Positions 15,014-22,600 of a stretch of DNA of 26,695 nucleotides are shown here, piece by piece. Both the position numbers and the translations under genes were made by a program. Each line of letters starts with the position of its first letter. The stretch's first letter is position 1. Source of the DNA: Acidimicrobiales bacterium (lineage in GTDB: Bacteria > Actinomycetota > Acidimicrobiia > Acidimicrobiales > JAKAVM01); contig DAIDIS010000039.1 in NCBI GenBank assembly GCA_027451785.1, positions 1-26,695 of the forward strand. Reading direction: 5' to 3'. The notes under the pieces were generated by a model, which saw nothing but the letters and a program-made list of their open reading frames with translations, did not search any database and was not told where the DNA came from.

Positions 15014-15796
15014 ATGACTGACGCCACCGGACTCACAGACAGCACAGAAGAATCTCCTACCGTGAGCGCATTTGACCGCGCCCTGCGGGAAGAAGCGGTT
15101 GAGAACGAGGACGAGGCTGAAGGGGTTATCGACACCGAGGAGTCCTCAGGGTCCGATGACAGCGACGACGACACGGACAATAGCGATGCTTCGGAAGCAA
15201 CCGATGAGTCCGACACTGCTCCGAGGACGAGGTTCTCCAGTCCCAGTCCTTATGACAGGCCGGGCAATTGGTATGTAGTTCACACTTACGCAGGCTATGA
15301 GAACAAGGTGAAGTCCAACCTGGAAAGCCGGATCTCGTCCATGAACATGGAAGAGAGAATCTACGAGGTAATCGTTCCGATGGAGGACGTCGTAGAGTTC
15401 AAGAACGGCAAGAAGACCGTGGTTTCAAAAAAGGTCTTCCCCGGCTACCTTCTTACCCGGTGTGACCTCAACGATGAAGCCTGGGCGGTCGTCCGTAACA
15501 CTCCGGGTGTTACGGGATTCGTAGGTCCGGGAACTAAGCCGACGCCCCTGTCCAGGGCAGAAGTCGAGTCCATCCTGACGGTTAAGCCAACGGGTGACGA
15601 AGGTACCAAGAAGGCCAGGCCGCGCTTGGAGCACGAAGTCGGCGAGACGGTCCGAGTGAAGGAAGGACCTTTCGCAGAATTCGCCGGCCAGGTTGCGGAG
15701 ATAAACGAAGACCAGATGAAGTTGAAGGTGCTGGTGAACATTTTCGGCAGGGAGACTCCGGTGGAATTGGAGTTTTCACAGGTTGCCAAGCTTTAA
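15014..15796 (+). CDS. nusG: Transcription termination/antitermination protein NusG
   Basis: NusG (260 residues) binds RNA polymerase and couples transcription to translation or Rho. The first ~82 residues are an acidic, Ser/Asp/Glu-rich extension of the kind seen in actinobacterial NusG. The NGN domain follows ('NWYVVHTYAGYENKVKSNLE' to 'GYLLTRCDLNDEAWAVVRNTPGVTGFVG'), then a KOW domain ('VGETVRVKEGPFAEFAGQVAEI'). I chose ATG 15014; a TTG lies directly before it at 15011. A weak GAAGAGA site precedes it. rplK follows after 57 bases. Its separation from secE by an accessory insertion is unusual. Confidence 0.97.
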   Translation: MTDATGLTDSTEESPTVSAFDRALREEAVENEDEAEGVIDTEESSGSDDSDDDTDNSDASEATDESDTAPRTRFSSPSPYDRPGNWYVVHTYAGYENKVKSNLESRISSMNMEERIYEVIVPMEDVVEFKNGKKTVVSKKVFPGYLLTRCDLNDEAWAVVRNTPGVTGFVGPGTKPTPLSRAEVESILTVKPTGDEGTKKARPRLEHEVGETVRVKEGPFAEFAGQVAEINEDQMKLKVLVNIFGRETPVELEFSQVAKL

Positions 15797-15853
15797 TATG
15801 TGGTCGCATTTACGAGTCGATTTCGAAAACACAGGAATTAGAGGAGCAAGGTA

Positions 15854-16285
15854 ATGGCCCCCAAAGGTCGAGTAGTAGCGATCGTAAAGATCCAGCTTCC
15901 AGCTGGGCAGGCCACGCCTGCGCCGCCTGTCGGTACCGCTTTGGGCCCGCATGGCGTGCAGACAATGGAGTTCTGCAAGCAGTACAACGAGGCAACCGAG
16001 AGTCAAAGGGGCACAGTTGTCCCGGTCGAAATCACGATTTACGAAGATCGCACATTCACCTTTATCCTGAAGACCACGCCGACTTCGGTGCTTTTGGCTA
16101 AGGCAGCCGGTGTGGAGAAGGGATCGACTACACCTGGACGCGATGGTGCCGGTTCCATTTCGCAGGACCAGCTTGCCGAAATCGCGCAGGTCAAGATGCC
16201 CGACTTGAACACCAACGATCTCGAGGCCGCCAAATTGCAGGTAGCGGGCACTGCTCGCTCTATGGGCATTACGGTCGCCGGCTAG
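15854..16285 (+). CDS. rplK: Ribosomal protein L11
   Basis: L11 (143 residues) forms the GTPase-associated stalk base with 23S rRNA. 'KIQLPAGQATPAPPVGTALGPHGV' near the N-terminus is the family signature with its Pro-rich hinge, and the C-terminal rRNA-binding domain ('LNTNDLEAAKLQVAGTARSMGITV') is complete. Length is standard. The ribosome binding site GAGGAG/AAGG lies just before the ATG. It forms a unit with rplA, 44 bases downstream. In other bacteria L1 represses this pair by binding the mRNA; I did not identify that site here. Confidence 0.98.
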   Translation: MAPKGRVVAIVKIQLPAGQATPAPPVGTALGPHGVQTMEFCKQYNEATESQRGTVVPVEITIYEDRTFTFILKTTPTSVLLAKAAGVEKGSTTPGRDGAGSISQDQLAEIAQVKMPDLNTNDLEAAKLQVAGTARSMGITVAG

Positions 16286-16329
16286 GTATAGACGGCCAGG
16301 GCACTAGGCCGAGGAAGGTTTTTAGATAA

Positions 16330-17052
16330 ATGAAGCACGGTAAGAGATACGACGATTCGGTCAAGCGTTTCGATCAAGCGGCGTTGCACACGCCCGCTGA
16401 GGCGATCGACTTGCTCAAGGCGATAGCCGGGGCCAAGTTCGACGAGACAGTCGAGGTAGCGGTGCGGCTTGGGGTTGACCCTCGGCACGCGGACCAGATT
16501 GTCCGAGGGACCGTGGTGCTGCCGTCCGGTACGGGTAGGCAGACTCGTGTTGCAGTGTTTGCCGCCGGTGAAGCTGCGCAGGCAGCGCGTGATGCAGGTG
16601 CCGATGTGGTCGGATCAGACGACCTGGTTTCCAGGGTCGAGAAGGAAGGCTTCCTTGATTTCGACATTGCAATTGCGACCCCGGACCTCATGGTGCAAGT
16701 CGGAAAGCTCGGCAAGGTCCTTGGGCCCAGGGGCCTAATGCCCAACGCCAAGACGGGAACCGTCACCACTGACGTCGGCAAGGCCGTGGCGGAATTTAAG
16801 GCGGGACGAGTCGAGTACAGGACTGATCGTTTCGGCAACGTCCATGTGCTTATCGGCAAGGCTTCGTTCGAGAACAGCGCGTTGCTGGAGAACCTCCGAG
16901 TCTTGGTGGACGAGTTGGTCAGGGCAAAGCCCGCAGCCGCCAAGGGCCGTTACATGCGATCAATTACCGTTTCTTCCACAATGGGCCCGGGAATCAAGAT
17001 TGACCCTCTGAAGGCTAGATTGAGCGACGAGGATTTGGCTAAGTCCGCCTAA
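16330..17052 (+). CDS. rplA: Ribosomal protein L1
   Basis: L1 (240 residues) builds the mobile L1 stalk at the ribosomal exit site. Seen: 'MKHGKRYDDSVKRFD', 'DETVEVAVRLGVDPRHADQIVRGTVVLPSGTG', the signature 'GKLGKVLGPRGLMPNAKTGTVT' and 'STMGPGIKID' near the end. Full family length. The ribosome binding site GAGGAAGG lies 11 bases before the ATG. The stop codon sits in the loop of a perfect inverted repeat. rplJ does not follow directly: an antisense gene and a long leader separate them. Confidence 0.98.
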   Translation: MKHGKRYDDSVKRFDQAALHTPAEAIDLLKAIAGAKFDETVEVAVRLGVDPRHADQIVRGTVVLPSGTGRQTRVAVFAAGEAAQAARDAGADVVGSDDLVSRVEKEGFLDFDIAIATPDLMVQVGKLGKVLGPRGLMPNAKTGTVTTDVGKAVAEFKAGRVEYRTDRFGNVHVLIGKASFENSALLENLRVLVDELVRAKPAAAKGRYMRSITVSSTMGPGIKIDPLKARLSDEDLAKSA

Positions 17053-17060
17053 GGCGGACT
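17042..17060 (+). other. Perfect hairpin with the rplA stop codon as its loop
   Basis: AGTCCGCC (17042-17049) and GGCGGACT (17053-17060) flank TAA, the rplA stop codon. No T-run follows, so this is not a standard Rho-independent terminator. It could protect the 3' end of the message or slow the polymerase. A second small inverted repeat, CGGTC/GACCG, lies at 17100-17112. Confidence 0.55.
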
Positions 17061-17126
17061 ATTGCCGACTCCGGATTCGGTCTTAGGGGGAATTCCCGCC
17101 GGTCGCCGACCGATTGGTTTCGCGCT

Positions 17127-17156
17127 TTCGCCACTCTTCGTCACTCTTCGTCACTC
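17127..17156. repeat. 10-bp tandem repeat, three copies
   Basis: Three units of TTCG(C/T)CACTC lie end to end at 17127-17136, 17137-17146 and 17147-17156; the last two are identical. They cover the 3' end of the minus-strand gene, encoding its final Ser-Asp-Glu-Glu and stop. The repeat may have changed the C-terminal length of that protein by slippage. Confidence 0.65.
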
Positions 17157-17683
17157 GGGGGCGAGCTCGGGGGAATGGGCTGAGCGCCGAAGGTAACGGC
17201 GGGCATCTGAGGGGGAAGTTCGACCCGGAAGCCCGCATACCAATTGCCTCCACCGTCTTCGCCATCCAGGCGCGCCTGCCATCTGTAACCCCCGGGAGGA
17301 AGTGGTAAGCCGGGGAAGATTTCGATCAGAGCATTTCCCTGGCCCGGTGTGCCGATAGGCGCTCCTCCTGGGGACTGAATAACGACCTGCTGAGTGAATC
17401 GCATGGGTTGGGCTTCTGTCGGAATCGGGCCGGGTACCAACACCGGCTGGCCATCTTCGTTTACCAATTCCAATACGAGCTCGATTGGCCGATTGCACCT
17501 ATCGAAGTCGACCTCGAACAGGACAACTACGGTGTGAGGAATCGTCATCATCCCACCCGGTACCATCTGGGGGATTGGGGCAGGCCTCAACATTGTCCTT
17601 GCCCAGCCGGCATTCAAGAGGCTTACAGTCGACTCGGCGGTATTTACCACCCCTTTGTCTGCGAGAAGGATGGTGACTCTCAT
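17141..17683 (-). CDS. Protein of unknown function, DUF6941-like
   Basis: This protein has about 180 residues from ATG 17683; a GTG at 17722 would add 13. The pattern 'VTILLADKGVVNTAESTVSLLNAGWARTMLRP', then 'PHTVVVLFEVDFDRCNRPIELVLELVNEDGQPV' and a C-terminal 'LPLPPGGYRWQARLDGEDGGGNWYAGFRVEL' suggests a compact beta-sandwich. It resembles small actinobacterial proteins of the DUF6941 type; that match is from memory and tentative. No signal peptide, membrane segment or catalytic motif is visible. The C-terminus is Pro/Ser-rich and ends in the tandem repeat at 17127-17156. It lies antisense between rplA and rplJ, which are normally adjacent. Coding is supported by a long frame with conserved-looking segments, not by a clear ribosome binding site. 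Confidence 0.7.
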   Translation of the reverse strand: MRVTILLADKGVVNTAESTVSLLNAGWARTMLRPAPIPQMVPGGMMTIPHTVVVLFEVDFDRCNRPIELVLELVNEDGQPVLVPGPIPTEAQPMRFTQQVVIQSPGGAPIGTPGQGNALIEIFPGLPLPPGGYRWQARLDGEDGGGNWYAGFRVELPPQMPAVTFGAQPIPPSSPPSDEE

Positions 17684-17809
17684 GACGGGCAATGCTACCC
17701 CTCTCCGACTGGCATGAGACACGCAGGCCAGGCTAAATTAACTACACCGGTTCGGTAGGGCGTTTTTCCGCCGAGCTGAAGAGTTTTGAAGTACCAGCAA
17801 TAGTTGAAG

Positions 17810-17936
17810 TGCCGAAGACATCAGGTGTGTCGATAGCCGTTCTCCGTCCAACGGAATAAATCGGCTCAACGATACCTAAGGGGATTTTCCCGCCCGACGA
17901 GGCCGAGCGACAAGGGAGCCTGCTCCCGAATGTCGC
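17810..17936 (+). ncRNA. Putative L10 leader (rplJ-rplL autoregulatory RNA)
   Basis: In the 340-base gap before rplJ, 'CCGAAGACATCAGGTG' (about 17812-17827) resembles the start of the known L10 leader, where L10-L12 binds a kink-turn. Nested helices can be drawn: AGGT/ACCT (17823/17874), TCG/CGA (17830/17870), AGCCG/CGGCT (17835/17862) and CCGT/ACGG (17844/17851), with internal loops between them. Downstream, GCGACA-GGGAGC (17907-17919) pairs perfectly with GCTCCC-TGTCGC (17922-17936) as a second long hairpin. No T-run follows it, so control may act on translation or through RNA processing. Fold and name are inference. Confidence 0.55.
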
Positions 17937-18025
17937 CATTCCTCTCGCGTGTCTCGGCGGACAATTAACGATGTGGCTCAATACCTCGGGAAGATCCTGC
18001 GGTACGGGCCCCAAAGGGAGAGCGA

Positions 18026-18790
18026 ATGGAAAATCCGAGACCCGAGAAAGTAGCAATCGTCTCAGAGGTCCGTGAGAAGCTGAGCGAGTCGGATGCTGTA
18101 ATTCTCACCGAGTACCGCGGTCTGTCGGTTGCCGACATGGCCAAGCTTCGCCAGCAACTTGGTGACGCTGGAGCCGAGTACAAGATCTACAAGAACACCC
18201 TGGTGAGGCTGGCGACCCGCGAGCTTGGGCTGGAAGAGCTCGAGACGATGCTGGAGGGTCCAACCGCAGTTGCCTTCGTTAAGGGCGACGTGGCTGAAGT
18301 TGCTAAGGCTCTTAGGGACTTTTCGAAGACGAACCCCGCACTCATCATGAAGGGTGGCGTCCTTGGCGAGGCAATCCTCTCCTCCGCCGATGCAACCAAG
18401 TTGGCAAACCTAGAGCCAAGGTCTGTGATGCTGGCCAAGTTCGCCGGCCTCCTCGCCGCTCCAATGCAACAGTTTGCTTCGTTGCTCCAAGCAGCGCCTC
18501 GCCAGATGGCCGGATTGCTGCAGGCTCTCATCGACGATCGCAATGCAAACGGCGACCCAAATTCTTCGGGTGGTGCACCACCCTCCGGTGGAGATGCACA
18601 GTCCAGTGTCCCGGTGAGCGAGTCCGCATTAAGCGAAGCGGATCAGTCGGAATCGGACGAGCCGGCTGCACCGGAGACTGGTGCCGAAGCAACGGTTGCT
18701 GAAGATGGTGGCGCACAGGAAGCAACAACGGAAGCAGCATCGGCCGAAGCCACTGGCGACTCTGGAGATCAAGCCTCTGACGAGGCGTAG
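18026..18790 (+). CDS. rplJ: Ribosomal protein L10 with a long acidic C-terminal extension
   Basis: L10 anchors the L7/L12 stalk on the ribosome. Residues 1-170 are a normal L10: 'KVAIVSEVREKLSESDAVILTEYRGLSVADMAKLRQQL', 'YKIYKNTLVRLA', 'GPTAVAF' and a C-terminal helix 'FAGLLAAPMQQFASLLQAAPRQMAGLLQALIDDR', which binds L12 dimers. Residues from about 172 to 254 are a low-complexity tail of Ser, Ala, Glu, Asp, Gly and Thr with almost no basic residues. Typical L10 has about 165-180 residues. The ribosome binding site GGGAG lies five bases before the ATG. rplL follows after 70 bases. The tail contains no stop or frameshift sign and probably is disordered. Confidence 0.96.
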   Translation: MENPRPEKVAIVSEVREKLSESDAVILTEYRGLSVADMAKLRQQLGDAGAEYKIYKNTLVRLATRELGLEELETMLEGPTAVAFVKGDVAEVAKALRDFSKTNPALIMKGGVLGEAILSSADATKLANLEPRSVMLAKFAGLLAAPMQQFASLLQAAPRQMAGLLQALIDDRNANGDPNSSGGAPPSGGDAQSSVPVSESALSEADQSESDEPAAPETGAEATVAEDGGAQEATTEAASAEATGDSGDQASDEA

Positions 18791-18860
18791 CCGGACGTAC
18801 TCGCAAATCAGCAGACTCATATCAATTACAAGTCTCAGTAAGAAAGGGAAACCCTAGAAA

Positions 18861-19241
18861 ATGGCAACCAAAGAAGAAATCCTCGACGGTATTGCGTCAA
18901 TGACGGTTATCGAGCTGTCCGAGCTTTTGAAGGAGTTCGAGGAGCGCTTCGGTGTAACCGCAGCAGCCCCGGTTGCAGTTGCGGCTGCGCCTGCAGCAGG
19001 TGGCGATGGCGGTGGCGGCGCTGAAGAGCAGAGCGAATTTGACGTCATCCTCGCCAATGCAGGTGACAAGAAGATCCAGGTCATCAAGGAAGTACGTGCC
19101 CTGACCAATTTGGGTCTGAAGGAAGCCAAGGACCTTGTCGACTCAGCTCCGAAGCCTGTCTTGGAGAAGGTCAAGAAAGACGATGCCGAGAAGGCAAAGG
19201 CCCAGCTCGAAGGCGCTGGTGCCACAGTAGAGCTCAAGTAG
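18861..19241 (+). CDS. rplL: Ribosomal protein L7/L12
   Basis: L7/L12 (126 residues) forms the flexible stalk that recruits translation factors. The N-terminal dimerisation helix ('ILDGIASMTVIELSELLKEFEERFGV') is followed by an Ala/Gly-rich hinge (about residues 35-54) and the factor-binding C-terminal domain 'FDVILANAGDKKIQVIKEVRALTNLGLKEAKDLVDSAPKPV'. Length and order are standard. An AAAGGG site precedes the ATG. It is co-transcribed with rplJ; the following 390 bases hold a large hairpin and new promoters before rpoB. Confidence 0.98.
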   Translation: MATKEEILDGIASMTVIELSELLKEFEERFGVTAAAPVAVAAAPAAGGDGGGGAEEQSEFDVILANAGDKKIQVIKEVRALTNLGLKEAKDLVDSAPKPVLEKVKKDDAEKAKAQLEGAGATVELK

Positions 19242-19250
19242 TCTCAGCCT

Positions 19251-19310
19251 GGGTGTAGAGCCGGCCCTGTTGCCTATTGAGGTACAGGGCCTCGGCTCAT
19301 ACTGACACCC
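19251..19310 (+). promoter_or_regulatory. Large hairpin (attenuator or processing site) between rplL and rpoB
   Basis: GGGTGT (19251-19256) pairs with ACACCC (19305-19310). Inside it, GAGCCG-GCCCTGT (19258-19270) pairs with ACAGGGC-CT-CGGCTC (19284-19298), leaving a 13-base loop. No T-run follows. Its place just after rplL matches the partial terminator and RNase III site known between rplL and rpoB in E. coli, so it may reduce readthrough or direct mRNA cutting; the function here is inference. A small perfect hairpin, TGCCAG-ACAA-CTGGCA, follows at 19321-19336. Confidence 0.65.
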
Positions 19311-19429
19311 GATTGATGACTGCCAGACAACTGGCATGGGCCGGTCATTTGCGGCCGGTCGTGAAAGGAAAACTTGCCTTCGAAGTACCATCTCAGGCGC
19401 TTTTGGGTGACTAATTCATCCTTAAACGC

Positions 19430-19459
19430 TTGACTGTTGCAGAGACTGCGTTTTACGCT
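19430..19459 (+). promoter_or_regulatory. Candidate rpoB promoter, distal
   Basis: TTGACT (19430-19435), an 18-base spacer and TACGCT (19454-19459) fit a sigma-70-type promoter about 165 bases before rpoB. It lies after the rplL hairpin and would give rpoBC transcription independent of rplJL. Confidence 0.55.
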
Positions 19460-19484
19460 ATCTCTGTCTCCGGAAGCGGGGGGC

Positions 19485-19513
19485 TTGCCTTGCCCTTTCC
19501 ACGCGCCTACACT
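19485..19513 (+). promoter_or_regulatory. Candidate rpoB promoter, proximal
   Basis: TTGCCT (19485-19490), a 17-base spacer and TACACT (19508-19513) form a second sigma-70-like promoter, about 112 bases before rpoB. Two promoters in tandem here would resemble the arrangement reported for mycobacterial rpoB. Confidence 0.45.
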
Positions 19514-19631
19514 GAATGGTGCCCATGCCTTCGCCTTGCCGGATTTCAATTAACGCGCAGCTGAGCTGTCGCGCTCCGGCAGGTGGAACGTATGAATTCC
19601 CTTGTAAGCCCCTTCGACGAGGAGTAGGCCC

Positions 19632-22600
19632 TTGCCCTCTCGTTCCTTGACGCCGGAACGCTTTTCATTCGCCAACCTCGACGAGATTCTCCCCTTGCCG
19701 GACCTACTCGCGATTCAGCGGGAGTCCTTCCAGTGGTTCCTGGAAAAGGGCTTGGTGGAGACTTTCCGAGACATCAGCCCAATCGAGGACTTCACCGGTC
19801 AGTTACGGTTGGAACTCGAGTTCGAGCCAGACGACCCTGATCTTCGCCCACCTCCAAAGTTTTCGATGGAGGAGTGCAAAGAAAAGGACATGACCTATGC
19901 AGCCCCGATATTTGTACGGGCACGGTTCATGAACGCTACGACAGGCGAGATCAAAGAGCAGACGGTCTTCATGGGGGACTTCCCGATGATGACCGATAAG
20001 GGGACGTTCATCGTCAACGGAACCGAGCGAGTCGTCGTTTCCCAGCTCGTAAGGTCTCCCGGCGTCATCTTCCAGCCTGGTCGCGACGTAAAGTCGATCG
20101 TCACCGGCACCATCCACCCATACAGAGGTGAGTGGATCGAGTTTGACGTAGAGGCCAAGCCCGGCAAGGACGTCACCGCCGGCTCACGCGTTGCGCGCAA
20201 GAGGCGCCTTTCCCTCTTCGTCCTTCTGAGGGCGCTCGGCTACGAAGATCCGGAGTTTTTCTCCAGGTTTGTCCGGCACTTCTCCTTCCTTGAAGGTCAA
20301 TGGGAGAAGGAAAGGGAGCTCGCGCCGACTCGCGATGATGCCCTCCTTGAGATCTATAAGCGAGCTCGTCCAGGCGAACCGCCGTCGGTGGAAGCAGCGA
20401 AGGCCTATTTCGAGAATGCTTTCTTCAACCCTAAGCGCTATGACCTGACAAGGGTTGGTAGGTACAAGCTGGACCGTAAGCTTGGTCCTGAGATCGCAAA
20501 GATCTCGGAGATTGTGGGGATGGAGCTTGATCGCCCCGTCAAGGGCCAGACAGTACTGTCGCCCGCCGAGATCCTGGCGGCTTCGACCTACATGCTTCAC
20601 CTGGCTGCCGGCGAGACCGGGTACAGATTGGATGATCAAGACCACTTCGCCAACAGGCGAGTGCGCAGCGTCGGAGAGTTGATTCAGAATCAGGTCCGAG
20701 TGGGGCTTTCGCGCATGGAGCGGGTAGTTCGCGAGCGCATGACCACACAGGATGTGGAGGCCATAACTCCTCAGACTCTTATCAACATCCGTCCGGTAGT
20801 TGCTGCAATCAAGGAATTTTTCGGGACCAGCCAGCTCAGCCAGTTCATGGACCAGAACAACCCGCTTTCGGGGTTGGCCCACAAGCGCCGCTTGTCGGCT
20901 CTTGGGCCAGGCGGTCTGTCAAGGGAGCGCGCAGGCTTCGAAGTCCGAGACGTGCATACTTCGCACTACGGCAGGATGTGCCCGATTGAGACACCGGAAG
21001 GCCCGAACATCGGCCTCATCGGTGCTCTGGCCACTTACGCCAGGGTCAACGAGTACGGCTTCATCGAGACCCCGTATCGCAAGGTCATCGAAGGAAAGGT
21101 GACCGACCAGATTGTCTACCTGGCTGCCGACGAAGAGGAAGAGCACGTTATTGCGCAGGCAAACGTCTCCCTCGATAAGGATGGCAAGTTCATCGGTGAG
21201 AAGGTCTTGGTCCGCCGCGGGCCTCAAGGTGCCGGTGTACGGGTGGGAGCGGGCTCGACTTCGTACGGTACGACCAGTGAAGTCGACTTCGTGCCGGCTG
21301 AAGAGGTCGACCTTATGGACGTGTCCCCCAAGCAGATTGTCTCGATCTCCACTGCACTGATCCCGTTCATCGAGCACGACGACGCTAACCGGGCTTTGAT
21401 GGGCGCGAACATGCAAAAGCAGGCCGTTCCTCTCCTGGTCCCCGAGGCGCCATACGTCGGAACCGGTGTCGAGAGGTTCGTAGCCCGCGACGCAGGTGAC
21501 ATCTTCCAGGCTGAGGGCGATGGAACGGTGGCGGAAGTTACTGCAGAGCACATTGCCATCGAATACAAGCCCGGAGAGAAGTCCCTCAACGGTCTGCCGC
21601 TGGGGAGAAGGACCTACTATCTGTCCAAATTCCGGCGCTCGAACCAGAACACCTGCATCAATCACAAGGTTTTGGTCAACGAGGGCGATCAAGTGAAGAA
21701 GGGCGACGTCTTGGCCGACGGCCCTGCAACCCATAACGGGGAGCTGGCGCTTGGCAAGAACCTTCTTGTGGCGTTCATGCCTTGGGAGGGCTACAACTAC
21801 GAGGACGCCATCATTCTCTCCGAACGTCTTGTGCGCGACGACGTGTTGACTTCGATTCACATCGAAGAGCACGAGGTGGACGCTCGTGACACCAAGCTTG
21901 GTGCTGAAGAGATCACTAGAGACATTCCCAACCTTTCCGAGGAGATCCTTTCGGACTTGGACGAGCGGGGAATCATCCGGGTAGGCGCCGAAGTTAATGC
22001 AGGTGACGTTCTTGTCGGTAAGGTGACCCCGAAGGGCGAGACTGAGCTGACCCCGGAAGAGCGCCTTTTGCGAGCAATCTTCGGAGAGAAGGCGCGCGAA
22101 GTTCGCGATACCTCTCTCAAGGTTCCTCACGGCGAGTCCGGCAAGGTGATCGACGTAAAGGTGTTCTCGCGTGACGATCAGCACGAGCTACCTCCTGGTG
22201 TCAACCAGCTGGTGCGTGTCTATGTGGCCCAGAAAAGAAAGATCTCCGAGGGTGACAAGCTCGCAGGACGCCACGGCAACAAGGGCGTCATCTCGAAGAT
22301 CCTCCCCGTTGAGGACATGCCGCACCTTGCGGACGGAAGGCCGGTCGATATCATTTTGAATCCTCTCGGTGTTCCGAGCCGGATGAACGTCGGTCAGGTA
22401 CTTGAGTCCCACCTTGGCTATGCAGCCCGATGGGGTTGGGAAGGCGACGGTCAGCCGGAAGCGGAAGAGGGACCGGATCGCAAGACCCGTCCTCGCACCG
22501 AGCCGGAGGTATGGATATCCACCCCCGTCTTCGACGGCGCCCACTGGGACGAGGAGGCCGACGCCGGCAGCCATCCGACCATCAAGAAGGCATTCCAGAC

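Noticed and set aside
20919..22184. Long open frame of 421 codons on the minus strand opposite rpoB
   Set aside because: It lies wholly inside the highly conserved rpoB gene, shows no recognisable protein motif, and is explained by the codon bias of rpoB on the other strand.
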